Source: Bacilli bacterium | Lineage (GTDB): Bacteria; Bacillota; Bacilli; Paenibacillales; NBRC-103111 | DNA: 64,000 nucleotides | Direction of reading: 5' to 3' | Assembly (NCBI GenBank): GCA_028287395.1 | Contig: JAQBPR010000011.1 | Location: forward strand, 23,372-87,371 | In this document: in pieces, positions 18,205 to 27,271 of the stretch | Position numbering within the stretch: position 1 is the stretch's first letter | Layout: each line of letters starts with the position of its first letter | Translations under genes and position numbers: made by a program | The notes under the pieces: model-generated | Told to the model about the DNA's origin: nothing | What the model saw: only the letters and a program-made list of their open reading frames with translations | Databases searched by the model: none

Positions 18205-18561
18205 ATGGATTGTATTTTTTGTGGCATTGTAGCAGGCACTGTACCATCGAAAAAAATTTATGAGGATGATCTGGTTCTCGCCTTTTACGATATCCAACCG
18301 GAGGCGTCCATACACGCGCTCATTATTCCCAAGAAGCATATTGCATCGATGAATGATGCTGGGAAGGATGATTGGGCACTCATTGGCGAGGTGCATCGCG
18401 CAGCGCAGCTTGTCGCCCAAAAGCTTGGCGTAGCGGAAACAGGCTATCGCTTGGCTAATTGCTGCGGCGAAGATGGCGGGCAGACGGTTTTTCATCTTCA
18501 CTATCATCTGCTTGGAGGCGAGAAACTCGGACCGCTTAACTTGAAAAAGGAATTCATTTAA
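18205..18561 (+). CDS. HIT-family (Hint) nucleotide-binding protein
   Basis: This is a 118-residue histidine triad protein of the Hint/PKCI branch, which hydrolyses nucleoside phosphoramidates such as aminoacyl-AMP. The N-terminus MDCIFCGIVAGTVPS is typical. It is followed by LAFYDIQPEASIHALIIPKKHI and the catalytic triad H97-L-H99-Y-H101-L-L. GGAGG precedes the ATG at good distance. A TATAAT at 18181-18186 is the likely -10; the -35 is weak. In Paenibacillus this gene often precedes rpsU and yqeY, as here. Confidence 0.93.
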   Translation: MDCIFCGIVAGTVPSKKIYEDDLVLAFYDIQPEASIHALIIPKKHIASMNDAGKDDWALIGEVHRAAQLVAQKLGVAETGYRLANCCGEDGGQTVFHLHYHLLGGEKLGPLNLKKEFI

Positions 18562-18642
18562 ACAATCGGGATCTACTCAGTGGGACGGATCCATTGAAAT
18601 TCATAGTATCCAAAACTAATTCGCATCGGTTGCATCCAGAGG

Positions 18643-18672
18643 TTGACACTCGCTTTCTTTTTGTCATATAAT
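18643..18672 (+). promoter_or_regulatory. Sigma-A promoter of rpsU
   Basis: A consensus -35 TTGACA (18643-18648) and -10 TATAAT (18667-18672) are separated by 18 bases, about 50 bases before the rpsU ribosome binding site. The perfect hexamers suggest strong constitutive expression, as expected for a ribosomal protein gene. Confidence 0.85.
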
Positions 18673-18730
18673 TGAGTTTGATTATCGTGTCTTCACGATT
18701 GGACGGTTTTTTCGGAGGGAGGGAAATCTG

Positions 18731-18904
18731 GTGTCAGAAACAAAAGTACGTAAAAATGAAACCATTGATGCTGCGCTACGTCGCTTTAAGCGTTCTATTG
18801 CTAAAGACGGTGTGTTGGCTGAGGTTAAAAAACGCAAGCACTATGAGAAGCCTAGCGTCAAACGGAAGTTGAAATCCGAGGCTGCACGTAAAAGAAAGTT
18901 CTAG
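18731..18904 (+). CDS. rpsU: 30S ribosomal protein S21
   Basis: A 57-residue basic protein starts at a GTG with GGAGGGAGGG upstream. The translation begins [19 protein letters not shown] and ends with a K/R-rich tail ([10 protein letters not shown]), as in S21 of Firmicutes. S21 binds the 3' domain of 16S rRNA and takes part in initiation. It has its own sigma-A promoter and lies upstream of yqeY, the same order as in Bacillus. A rho-independent terminator follows about 170 bases later. Confidence 0.96.
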   Translation: MSETKVRKNETIDAALRRFKRSIAKDGVLAEVKKRKHYEKPSVKRKLKSEAARKRKF

Positions 18905-19076
18905 GAGATTTTGTAGCTTTAATGAATGATTGAACGAGGATATGAAGTAAGATATAATTTCATCGTGAATTCAAACAGTGCAGAGATTCCCTCCAGGAAT
19001 TCGATCAACGGATCGGGTGGATTGTCCGAGCCTTCAAAAAAGAAATGGATAGTAATTTCTCACAAGAGGAACTGAT

Positions 19077-19111
19077 AAAAGCTACTTAATTCATTTTAAG
19101 TAGCTTTTTTT
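19077..19111 (+). terminator. Rho-independent terminator between rpsU and yqeY
   Basis: The stem AAAAGCTACTTAA pairs with TTAAGTAGCTTTT around a 6-base loop and runs into seven T residues. Confidence 0.85.
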
Positions 19112-19188
19112 GTTGGACGGCGGTGCTGGTATTTGTACCCATAAGACTGTACAATAAAGCTAATTGCGAATGAAAGGGATTGAAACGA

Positions 19189-19632
19189 ATGTCAATTAAA
19201 CAACAATTAACAGAAGACATGAAAACAGCCATGCGAGCTAAAGACCGAACACTTTTAGGTATTATCCGCATGGTTAAGAATGAAATCGACAAGCGTGAAA
19301 TAGATACACGCAAAGAATTAACGGATGCTGAAGCAATTGATGCGATTACCAGTTATAAAAAAGTGGTTAATCAACAGCTTGAATATGCAGTCCAAGCAAA
19401 CGATCAAGAAAGAATAGATGAATTTAATAACGAGCTTGAAGTGGTTAGCTCCTACTTGCCTAAACAATTATCCGAGCAAGAGGTTGAAGAAGTTATCCAA
19501 ACCTTGATCAATGCCAATGGATTCAGCGGGGTAAAAGATAAAGGTAACTTAATGAAATTGCTTATGCCTGAAGTTAAAGGTAAGGCAGATGGTAAATTAG
19601 TTAGTGACCTGGTTGCTAAATTGCTTGGGTAA
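19189..19632 (+). CDS. yqeY: GatB/YqeY domain protein
   Basis: A 147-residue protein matching the C-terminal tRNA-binding-like domain of amidotransferase GatB. Recognisable parts are LTEDMKTAMRAKD, LGIIRMVKNEIDKREID and the C-terminal KGNLMKLLMPEVKGKADGK. Its function is not established; it is conserved next to rpsU in Firmicutes. I chose the ATG at 19189 over the in-frame TTG at 19180, because AAAGGG lies about 10 bases before the ATG. It ends at its own terminator. Confidence 0.92.
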   Translation: MSIKQQLTEDMKTAMRAKDRTLLGIIRMVKNEIDKREIDTRKELTDAEAIDAITSYKKVVNQQLEYAVQANDQERIDEFNNELEVVSSYLPKQLSEQEVEEVIQTLINANGFSGVKDKGNLMKLLMPEVKGKADGKLVSDLVAKLLG

Positions 19633-19649
19633 CTAAAATCAATCTATCT

Positions 19650-19674
19650 AACACTCCTAGCGGGGTGTTTTTTT
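19650..19674 (+). terminator. Rho-independent terminator after yqeY
   Basis: AACACTCC pairs with GGGGTGTT (one G-T pair) over a TAGC loop, followed by a run of T. Confidence 0.85.
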
Positions 19675-19768
19675 GTTTTCATAAATCACAGCGTCACAGC
19701 ATATTTTGTAAGGATGCCTAAAGAAGAGGTTTGTGATGCAAGATTGGCTGGCATAGGAGTTGAGGGTC

Positions 19769-20059
19769 ATGGGGCGCTTTCGGAAAAAATTAAATCAATG
19801 GACAGCTCAAGTGATCGACCTGCCTCCCGATGTTATGCTGGATATTCCACGAATGACAATGGTTGGAAACATCAGGTTATATATTGAAAACCATCGCGGG
19901 ATTGTACATTTTTCCGAAGATAGGCTGAAGCTGGCTCTGAGCAATGGATTTTTAGAGTTAAATGGCAAGGAATTGGTCGTTCGTGCCATTTCTGCGGAGG
20001 AAATATTAATCGAGGGCCTTATTAGTGAGCTTAAATATATGATGAACGAAAAAAGGTGA
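19769..20059 (+). CDS. yqfC: Sporulation protein YqfC
   Basis: A 96-residue member of the YabP/YqfC family, with the typical PPDVMLDIPRMTMVGNIRLYIENHRGI segment seen in shortened forms across spore formers. In B. subtilis it is a mother-cell (sigma-E) protein whose detailed role is unclear. I use the ATG at 19769 (MGRFRKKLNQW), with AGGAG about 8 bases upstream; a TTG three codons earlier is possible. It lies 4 bases before yqfD and is co-transcribed with it. Confidence 0.9.
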   Translation: MGRFRKKLNQWTAQVIDLPPDVMLDIPRMTMVGNIRLYIENHRGIVHFSEDRLKLALSNGFLELNGKELVVRAISAEEILIEGLISELKYMMNEKR

Positions 20060-20063
20060 TGAG

Positions 20064-21248
20064 ATGCAGCCACAATTGAAGTTTTGGAGAGGGTATGTGA
20101 CGGTTGAATTGAAGGGGAAGCAAATTGAAGCTTTGCTAAATCTGGCCGCAGCGCAAAGATTATACATATGGAATATACGCATAAAAGCTGCTGAAACAGC
20201 TGAGTTTACGATTTTATTGCAGCACTTTTTTCAGTTGCGACCTTTACTTCGTAAGACGGAATGTCGGATTCACGTCTTACGACGATATGGGGCACCGTTT
20301 TTTTTGGACAAAGTGGGTGCTCATAAGTTTCTTGTGGCAGGAATAGCGATATTCGTTACTTTGCTTTTTGTGATGTCCTCTCTCATTTGGCAGGTAAAGG
20401 TGGAAGGAAATGAAAAAATAAAAACATCGGACATATTGGAGATTGCTAAGCGCCAAGGTATCCATCCGCTGCAGTGGAAATTCAAACTGGGTAATGCGGA
20501 GAACCTTTCGCGGGAAATGCACCGTCAACTGCCAGAGGCTTCATGGGTAGGTGTGCAAGTGCAGGGTGCACAATTAATTATCAAAGTAGTTGAAGCTGCG
20601 TTACCTGAAGCAAAGCCATTGTTGAATCCTCGCCATTTAGTCGCCTCGACAAATGCAATAGTGACGGAAATTTTGGCAGAAAAGGGAAAGCCTATGGTCA
20701 AGGTCCATGCTTTTGTGCGCAAAGGGGACGTGCTTATCTCTGGTGTAATTGGAAATGAGCAAAATCAACAAGTTGTTGTCGCGAAAGGCAGTGTCAAGGG
20801 GATTGTTTGGTATACTTCTAAAATTGAAATACCGCTTGTTTTAAGCCAGAATACATATACAGGGGAAACCGCTAAGCGGTTTTATTTGGTAGTGGGCAAT
20901 CGTGCTTTACAATTAACCGGCTATCGGCAAAAATCCTTTGCACATTTTACGACGCTAAGCAATAGAAAAACAATGAGCTGGCGAGAATGGTCATTACCTA
21001 TAGGTTGGATAAAAGAAAGTTTCCTAGAGACCAATAAAGTCGAGCAGACCATAACGCAGAAAGATGCAGTAAGCATTGGAATGGAACGGGCTCAAGCAAA
21101 TATTTTACACGACGTGGACGTTAATGCAAGAATTACCGCACAAAAAATTTTGCATGAAAGGTTGGAGAATGGTAAAGTTTATATGGAAGTACATTTTGAA
21201 GTTGAGCAGTCTATCACGCAAGAACAGCCGATCATCCAAGGAGAATGA
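20064..21248 (+). CDS. yqfD: Sporulation protein YqfD
   Basis: A 394-residue membrane-anchored protein. The first 90 residues are cytosolic (WRGYVTVELKGKQIEALLNL). A single strong transmembrane helix follows at about 90-113 (FLVAGIAIFVTLLFVMSSLIW), and the rest is a large domain presumably outside the membrane. This layout and the yqfC neighbour identify YqfD, a sigma-E-controlled sporulation protein that resembles the N-terminal part of the stage IV family. Its biochemical role is unknown. The stop overlaps the phoH start (ATGA). Confidence 0.92.
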   Translation: MQPQLKFWRGYVTVELKGKQIEALLNLAAAQRLYIWNIRIKAAETAEFTILLQHFFQLRPLLRKTECRIHVLRRYGAPFFLDKVGAHKFLVAGIAIFVTLLFVMSSLIWQVKVEGNEKIKTSDILEIAKRQGIHPLQWKFKLGNAENLSREMHRQLPEASWVGVQVQGAQLIIKVVEAALPEAKPLLNPRHLVASTNAIVTEILAEKGKPMVKVHAFVRKGDVLISGVIGNEQNQQVVVAKGSVKGIVWYTSKIEIPLVLSQNTYTGETAKRFYLVVGNRALQLTGYRQKSFAHFTTLSNRKTMSWREWSLPIGWIKESFLETNKVEQTITQKDAVSIGMERAQANILHDVDVNARITAQKILHERLENGKVYMEVHFEVEQSITQEQPIIQGE

Positions 21249-22225
21249 AATCTTTGATTAATAACCCGCAGACCGTTAAAATTCCATTGAAAAATACAAC
21301 AGAAGCCATATTGCTGTTTGGTCCGCAGGATAAGTTTTTGCATTTAATCGAAAAACAGACAGATGCGCAAATTTTTTCGCGGGAAGCCGATCTTGTCATT
21401 CAAGGGGAAGCAGCGGAAGTGGAGACGCTGCAGCAGCTTTTTCAAGTTTTGTTGGAATTGATTCGCAATCAATATGTCATTTCGGAACGCGATGTTGCAT
21501 ATGCATTGGAATTGTCAAAAAAAATGCAAACGGATCAGCTTTTGGAGCTATTTCGCGGTGAACTCGCGTTAACGCATAAAGGCAGACCGATTCGGATTAA
21601 AACGATTGGACAAAAGCAATATGTTTCCCGCATCCGTCTCTCAGATATTGTTTTTGGCATTGGCCCTGCGGGAACCGGTAAAACGTATTTAGCTGTCGTT
21701 TTAGCCGTGGTTGCGTTGAAGGAAGGCAAAGTTAAGCGCATTGTGCTCACTCGCCCTGCAGTTGAAGCAGGCGAAAGCTTGGGCTTCCTACCGGGCGATT
21801 TGCAGGAAAAGGTAGATCCTTATTTACGACCGTTATATGATGCGCTTAATGATGTGCTTGGCCCCGAGCAAGTGGCTAAGTCGTTGGAGCGAGGCCTAAT
21901 TGAGATAGCGCCGCTTGCTTATATGCGAGGCAGGACACTTGATGATTCCTTCATCATTCTGGACGAAGCTCAGAATTCAACGCCAGAGCAAATGAAGATG
22001 TTTCTTACTCGTCTTGGCTTTGGTTCCAAAATGGTGATTACTGGAGATGTAACGCAGATTGATTTGCCACGCGGAAAGAAGTCGGGATTAATCGAAGCAG
22101 AGCGCATTTTACGGGATGTGGAGGAGATTGGTTTCATTTATTTTTCCGAGCAGGATGTTGTGCGTCATACGTTGGTACAAAAAATCATTATCGCTTATAA
22201 TGAAGACACGGAACGGCACGGATAA
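21245..22225 (+). CDS. phoH: PhoH-family ATPase
   Basis: A 326-residue PhoH-like P-loop ATPase. Walker A is GPAGTGKTY and Walker B is FIILDEAQN. The conserved SLGFLPGDLQEKVDPYLRPLYD and FGSKMVITGDVTQIDLP blocks are also present. The N-terminal 100 residues form a KH-like region. In many bacteria this ATPase is adjacent to ybeY and is thought to act with it in rRNA or RNA maturation. Here only the HD-family pgpH gene separates them. A second PhoH protein, of the PIN-fused type, lies at 54516. Confidence 0.94.
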   Translation: MKSLINNPQTVKIPLKNTTEAILLFGPQDKFLHLIEKQTDAQIFSREADLVIQGEAAEVETLQQLFQVLLELIRNQYVISERDVAYALELSKKMQTDQLLELFRGELALTHKGRPIRIKTIGQKQYVSRIRLSDIVFGIGPAGTGKTYLAVVLAVVALKEGKVKRIVLTRPAVEAGESLGFLPGDLQEKVDPYLRPLYDALNDVLGPEQVAKSLERGLIEIAPLAYMRGRTLDDSFIILDEAQNSTPEQMKMFLTRLGFGSKMVITGDVTQIDLPRGKKSGLIEAERILRDVEEIGFIYFSEQDVVRHTLVQKIIIAYNEDTERHG

Positions 22226-22245
22226 AAGAGGGGGCTTAAGCTTCT

Positions 22246-24471
22246 ATGACCCGAAACGAAGTGTCCACAGATGAAAAATATACTTATCGGCTGACGGGCT
22301 GGAAATATAGCTCGGTTATCCGTCTTTTTTTATTTTTCATCCTTATGCTCCTTTTTTACTTCTCATTATCGGGAAAGCTTGTACCGCAAACCTATGATAT
22401 AAAGCCTGACACACTGAGTCCAAAAATAATTTTAGCGCCCAAGCAGATAGAGGATTCAATCGATACGGAAAAAGCTAAAGAAGAGGCAGTTGCAAAAATA
22501 CAGACGGTTTATCAAAATGTCCCGATTAAAAATGAACAGGTAGTAGGAACTGTATTTGACAAGCTTATACAAAACAATGCGTTATCCGAAAAAATGATGA
22601 ATTTTGATCAAAAAGTAAGCCTTTACCGCGTTGTAATCCCTTCTATCATGCAAGATTACATGGATCAATTTATCGCGGATTCAATTAAAAATGGGCAATA
22701 CAGCGAACCTTTCCTTACTGAAATGAAGACGAAGCTCAACGAGCAGCAATATAAAATTTCAGAGGAAACTTATTTTAAGCTGCCTCGGTTTAGTAAAGAA
22801 GATTTAAATGCGATGGAGCAAGTAACCAAAAGTATTGTGAATCAATTGGTAACCGATTCTATTCTCGATGCCCAAACGGCAAGAGCAAAAGTAACTGAAT
22901 TGGTGAATTCGTCTGATTTATCGCAACCCACTTCACGAGAGGTTGTACAGGAAATTGCCAGATTTGCGATTACAGCCAACAAATTTCTGGATACTAAAGG
23001 CACGGATGATGCGCGAGTGAAGGCAAGAGATGATACGAAGCCGATTTATTTTAACAAAAACGATGTCTTGGTGGCTAAAAACCAACTGATTACGACCGAG
23101 ATTTATAATCGCTTAAAAAGCTTGGATTTATTAAAAAGTAAAGCGAGTTATTTAGCGCAAGTCGGTTTATTGCTTTTAGCTGCATTGTTCGTGCTGATCC
23201 TCTATTTATTTATTCGTCAAAGTAAACTCCCGATCCGTGAAAATAACAGTCAATTGCTGATGTTCGTTATTATTTTCATTCTTAATATCGCCGTGATGCG
23301 GATTATTGCGCTTGGGGAAAGCCTGGACTACCCTTATATTGGCTTTATCGCTCCAGTTGCTTTGGGTAGTATCTTAATGATGATTTTACTGGACGCTCCG
23401 CTTGCTTACATATCGGCGCTTTTATTCAGCATTGCGGGAAGTATTATTTTCAATAATGACCAGACTCAAATGTTTGATTTTCGTTATGGATTTATCGGCT
23501 TGGTCGTTTGTTATGCTTCTATGTTTGCGCTAAATCGGGCAAGTCAACGATTGACGATACTTCGGGCCGGCATAGCGAACTCCGTATTTTCCGTTATTGC
23601 TATTGGTTCCTTGCTTTTATTGGACAATCATTATACCTTGAAAGAAATGACGTTCGCGCTTTCTTTTGCCGCGGCGGGTGGCGTATTAACTTCGGTGCTT
23701 GTTATTGGGATTTTGCCTTTTTTTGAAACATCGTTTGGGATTCTCTCCCCTTTGAAATTGATTGAGCTCTCGAATCCCAATATCTCCTTGCTTCGTAAGC
23801 TGCTTACCGAGACACCCGGCACTTATCACCATAGTATTATGGTCGGTAATTTGTCGGAAGCAGCGGCAGAATCCATCGGAGTGGACGGACTTTTGTGCAG
23901 AGTAGGGTCTTATTATCATGATATTGGTAAAACAAGGCGACCCAGCTATTTTATTGAAAATCAGACGAATATGGAAAACCCCCATGATTTTATTGAGCCG
24001 AGCCTAAGTAAATCCATCATTATCGCTCACGCTCGTGAAGGTGCTGAGATGCTCAAAGAGCATCATATTCCCAAGCCGATCCGCGATATTGCTGAACAGC
24101 ATCATGGCACAACGCTGCTTAAATATTTCTACCATAAGGCGCAGCAAAAGCAGGACGAGTCTGGGAGCGGCTCTATCGATGAAGCAGAGTATCGTTATCC
24201 GGGACCCAAGGCGCAATCGAAGGAAGCAGCGATAGTCGGCATAGCTGATTGTGTGGAGGCGGCGGTGCGTTCATTGCGCAACCCAACCATGGAACAGATT
24301 GATTTAATGGTCGAGAAGATTATTAAAGATCGTTTAGAGGATGGTCAATTTAACGATTGCGATCTGACGTTGAAAGAATTAGATACAATCAGTAAAGCAT
24401 TGCGTCAAACGCTTCTCGGTATTTTTCATTCGCGCATTGAGTATCCAAGCGACTTGCCGAAAAGTAGTTAG
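22246..24471 (+). CDS. pgpH: 7TM-HD c-di-AMP phosphodiesterase PgpH (YqfF)
   Basis: A 741-residue membrane protein with the PgpH layout. A transmembrane helix lies near residues 26-44. A large extracellular 7TMR-HDED domain follows to about residue 300, then a seven-helix membrane bundle to about 500. The cytosolic C-terminal HD domain carries HHSIMVGNLSEAAAE and SYYHDIGKTRRPSYF. In Listeria and B. subtilis this protein hydrolyses c-di-AMP and so influences potassium and osmotic balance. The HD metal ligands are intact. It sits between phoH and ybeY as in related genomes. Confidence 0.94.
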   Translation: MTRNEVSTDEKYTYRLTGWKYSSVIRLFLFFILMLLFYFSLSGKLVPQTYDIKPDTLSPKIILAPKQIEDSIDTEKAKEEAVAKIQTVYQNVPIKNEQVVGTVFDKLIQNNALSEKMMNFDQKVSLYRVVIPSIMQDYMDQFIADSIKNGQYSEPFLTEMKTKLNEQQYKISEETYFKLPRFSKEDLNAMEQVTKSIVNQLVTDSILDAQTARAKVTELVNSSDLSQPTSREVVQEIARFAITANKFLDTKGTDDARVKARDDTKPIYFNKNDVLVAKNQLITTEIYNRLKSLDLLKSKASYLAQVGLLLLAALFVLILYLFIRQSKLPIRENNSQLLMFVIIFILNIAVMRIIALGESLDYPYIGFIAPVALGSILMMILLDAPLAYISALLFSIAGSIIFNNDQTQMFDFRYGFIGLVVCYASMFALNRASQRLTILRAGIANSVFSVIAIGSLLLLDNHYTLKEMTFALSFAAAGGVLTSVLVIGILPFFETSFGILSPLKLIELSNPNISLLRKLLTETPGTYHHSIMVGNLSEAAAESIGVDGLLCRVGSYYHDIGKTRRPSYFIENQTNMENPHDFIEPSLSKSIIIAHAREGAEMLKEHHIPKPIRDIAEQHHGTTLLKYFYHKAQQKQDESGSGSIDEAEYRYPGPKAQSKEAAIVGIADCVEAAVRSLRNPTMEQIDLMVEKIIKDRLEDGQFNDCDLTLKELDTISKALRQTLLGIFHSRIEYPSDLPKSS

Positions 24472-24499
24472 TGTGTATCTTTAAAAAGGAGGAGATTAT

Positions 24500-24979
24500 A
24501 TGAGTTTAACTTTGGAATGGAGCAACGAACAAGAAGCCTATGCGATTCAGCCATCTCTGATTGAAACATTAGAGAAATTGCTGCTGCTTGCCGGGCAGCA
24601 AGAAGATGTCTCCGCTGGTGAAGTAGCGCTTAGCTTCGTGACGGATGAAGAAATTCACCAATTGAATAAACAATATCGCAGCATCGATCGGCCAACAGAT
24701 GTTCTTTCTTTTTCTATGCGGGAAATGGGAGAGGATGAAATCGAAATTGTTTATGATGAAATGGCAAATATGGACCCATTGGGTGATATAATCATATCTA
24801 TGCCTCGAGCAATCGCGCAAAGCCAAGAATATGGTCACTCCGTGGAGAGAGAAATCGGATTTTTATTTGTGCATGGTTTTTTGCATTTAATGGGTTATGA
24901 CCACGGGAATGAAGCAGACGAGAAAGCAATGTTTGCAAAGCAAGAGCAAATACTGCAACAAGCTGGATTAACAAGATGA
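24500..24979 (+). CDS. ybeY: Endoribonuclease YbeY (16S rRNA maturation)
   Basis: A 159-residue UPF0054 metalloprotein. The zinc-binding H125-x3-H129-x5-H135 motif (HGFLHLMGYDH) is complete, and the conserved RSIDRPTDVLSFSM segment is present. YbeY takes part in 16S rRNA 3' end processing and ribosome quality control. AAAAGGAGG precedes the ATG. The stop overlaps the start of the next gene (ATGA). Confidence 0.96.
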   Translation: MSLTLEWSNEQEAYAIQPSLIETLEKLLLLAGQQEDVSAGEVALSFVTDEEIHQLNKQYRSIDRPTDVLSFSMREMGEDEIEIVYDEMANMDPLGDIIISMPRAIAQSQEYGHSVEREIGFLFVHGFLHLMGYDHGNEADEKAMFAKQEQILQQAGLTR

Positions 24980-25668
24980 AAGCGGCCTTGAGATGGCTTA
25001 GAAGCTTCCGCTTTGCTTATGAAGGCTTACAGTATGCTTTGGCTACTCAGCGCAACATGAAGTTTCACTTTTTTATTTCGTTCGTTGCACTCACTTCGGC
25101 ATTATTATTTCGTATTTCTAAGGTAGAAATATTATTTATTATTCTCGCCATTACGCTTGTCATTATGACGGAACTAATCAATACTGCTGTTGAAAAAACA
25201 GTCGATCTTGCCATGCCAGAGCAGCATCCGTTAGCTAAAGTTGCCAAGGATCTAGCTGCTGCTTCGGTTTTAGTCGCCGCTGTTTTTGCGGTAATAGTAG
25301 GGACCATTGTATTTTATACACCCATCAGCCATTGGTTTCATCATGAGAAAAGCATTAAAGCAACCATTACATCAGATTCGGTATGGCTGTATTTAGCGCT
25401 TGTGATCGTGACGGTCATTGTGATGGAAACCCGGTTTTCCCATAGCAGACGTTTGCGACCGAGCTTATGGATGGCGATCGCATTTTCCTTGTCCACCTTA
25501 ATTACCTTATTAACCACAAACACACTGGTGTCGATACTCGCTTATAGTTTATCAATTTTATTTATGATTATGCTGTACGAGAAAAAGAATCGACCGTTAT
25601 CCGTTTCCATATTCGGGGCATTTATTGGTTGTGCAATTACGATATTAGCTTTTTATTTGAACCATTAA
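24976..25668 (+). CDS. dgkA: Undecaprenol/diacylglycerol kinase with an extra C-terminal membrane domain
   Basis: The first 120 residues are a small integral-membrane kinase of the DgkA family: RSFRFAYEGLQYALATQRNMKFH, then ELINTAVEKTVDL, the hallmark that contributes the metal and ATP site. In Gram-positives this enzyme phosphorylates undecaprenol to recycle the cell-wall carrier lipid. The protein has 230 residues, about twice the usual 120-130. After a short hydrophilic linker (residues 116-135, HWFHHEKSIK) it continues into a second hydrophobic domain of three or four helices (residues 136-230) that I do not recognise. It overlaps ybeY by 4 bases. Confidence 0.9.
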   Translation: MKAALRWLRSFRFAYEGLQYALATQRNMKFHFFISFVALTSALLFRISKVEILFIILAITLVIMTELINTAVEKTVDLAMPEQHPLAKVAKDLAAASVLVAAVFAVIVGTIVFYTPISHWFHHEKSIKATITSDSVWLYLALVIVTVIVMETRFSHSRRLRPSLWMAIAFSLSTLITLLTTNTLVSILAYSLSILFMIMLYEKKNRPLSVSIFGAFIGCAITILAFYLNH

Positions 25669-26088
<420 letters not shown>

Positions 26089-26103
26089 AATTGGAGGCAT
26101 ATT

Positions 26104-27000
26104 ATGCAAAAAAAATACAAATCGGGCTTCGTCTCAATCATTGGCCGCCCTAACGTTGGAAAATCAACTTTACTCAATCAAGTCGTCGGTCAAAAGGTTG
26201 CGATAATGTCGGACAAGCCGCAAACAACGCGCAATAAAATCCATGGTGTATACACTACGGACACTACACAAATTGTTTTTCTGGATACACCTGGTATTCA
26301 CAAGCCTCAATCCAAGCTAGGAAACTATATGATGAAAGTAGCGGAAAGTACATTTCGCGAAGTAGACGCGATTCTCTTTTTGGTAGATGTCGTAGAAGGC
26401 ATTGGCGGCGGAGATCGGTACATTATTGAGCAATTGCAAACGGTGAAAACACCGGTTATACTGGTTTTGAATAAAATCGATCAGGTGCATCCGGAAGCAT
26501 TATTGCCAGTGATTGAAAAGTACAGCAAACTGTACGATTTTGCCGAAATTATTCCCATCTCAGCACGAAATGGCAATAATGTAGCCACCTTATTGGAGCA
26601 AACTGCCAAGTATTTAGATGAAGGTCCACAATATTACCCCGCGGATCAAGTAACGGATCATCCTGAGCAGTTCGTATGCGCAGAATTAATCCGTGAGAAG
26701 ATTCTCCATCTGACCAGAGAGGAAATACCTCATTCCATTGCCGTTTCCATTGAAGATATGCGTGTTGAGAAAAATGGACTTGTGCACATTTCTGCTATCA
26801 TTTACGTGGAACGTGATTCGCAAAAAGGAATCGTTATTGGTAAGAAAGGCGAGCTGTTGAAGGAAATCGGAAAAAGAGCGCGTCACGACATAGAATCTTT
26901 ACTTGGTTCAAAAACATTTCTTGAAATTTGGGTTAAGGTGCAAAAGGATTGGCGAAATCACGAACGTGTTCTACGCGAGCTTGGTTTCCGTAACGATTAA
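26104..27000 (+). CDS. era: GTPase Era
   Basis: Era is a 298-residue GTPase that binds the 3' end of 16S rRNA during 30S assembly. G1 is [10 protein letters not shown]3 DTPG and G4 NKID. The C-terminal KH domain contains [22 protein letters not shown] sits 8 bases before the ATG. It follows cdd by 15 bases. Confidence 0.97.
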   Translation: MQKKYKSGFVSIIGRPNVGKSTLLNQVVGQKVAIMSDKPQTTRNKIHGVYTTDTTQIVFLDTPGIHKPQSKLGNYMMKVAESTFREVDAILFLVDVVEGIGGGDRYIIEQLQTVKTPVILVLNKIDQVHPEALLPVIEKYSKLYDFAEIIPISARNGNNVATLLEQTAKYLDEGPQYYPADQVTDHPEQFVCAELIREKILHLTREEIPHSIAVSIEDMRVEKNGLVHISAIIYVERDSQKGIVIGKKGELLKEIGKRARHDIESLLGSKTFLEIWVKVQKDWRNHERVLRELGFRND

Positions 27001-27038
27001 TCATTCCAATTATTGCATGGCATAGTTTAGTGACATTC

Positions 27039-27084
27039 GTACCATCCTAATTTAGAGCAGTCTGAAAATTGGGAAGGATGGTAC
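27039..27084 (+). promoter_or_regulatory. Hairpin overlapping the yqzL ribosome binding site
   Basis: A perfect 9-bp inverted repeat, GTACCATCC (27039-27047) and GGATGGTAC (27076-27084), extends by a T-A pair and, after a 4-base bulge, by AATTT/AAATT. The 3' arm carries the AAGGA box of yqzL and ends 2 bases before its ATG, so a folded transcript would hide the box. There is no T-run, so it is not a classical terminator. Confidence 0.55.
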
Positions 27085-27086
27085 AA

Positions 27087-27224
27087 ATGAGAGATTTCAC
27101 TTGGAACTATTTTTCAATGACTGGAGATGTGGATGCTTACCTGCTTTATAAGGAAATAAGTTTGGATGAATCGGAAGAAGCGGATCCGGATAACGAACCC
27201 GTTGATGATTGGGATGAAGAATAG
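27087..27224 (+). CDS. yqzL: YqzL-family small protein
   Basis: A 45-codon gene, short and very acidic at its C-terminus (ESEEADPDNEPVDDWDEE). Its N-terminus MRDFTWNYFSMTGDVDAYLLY matches, in pattern, the YqzL family found between era and recO in Bacillus-like genomes. The function is unknown. AAGGA precedes the ATG but lies in the 3' arm of a hairpin. Confidence 0.85.
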   Translation: MRDFTWNYFSMTGDVDAYLLYKEISLDESEEADPDNEPVDDWDEE

Positions 27225-27271
27225 TTTTGAACGGGGATTTTTGCGGTCGTCATAGGGGATGAGCAGCCGAA

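Noticed and set aside
18112..18507. 131-codon reverse-strand frame across hit
   Set aside because: It reads antisense through the conserved HIT gene and the TetR operator and has no binding site.
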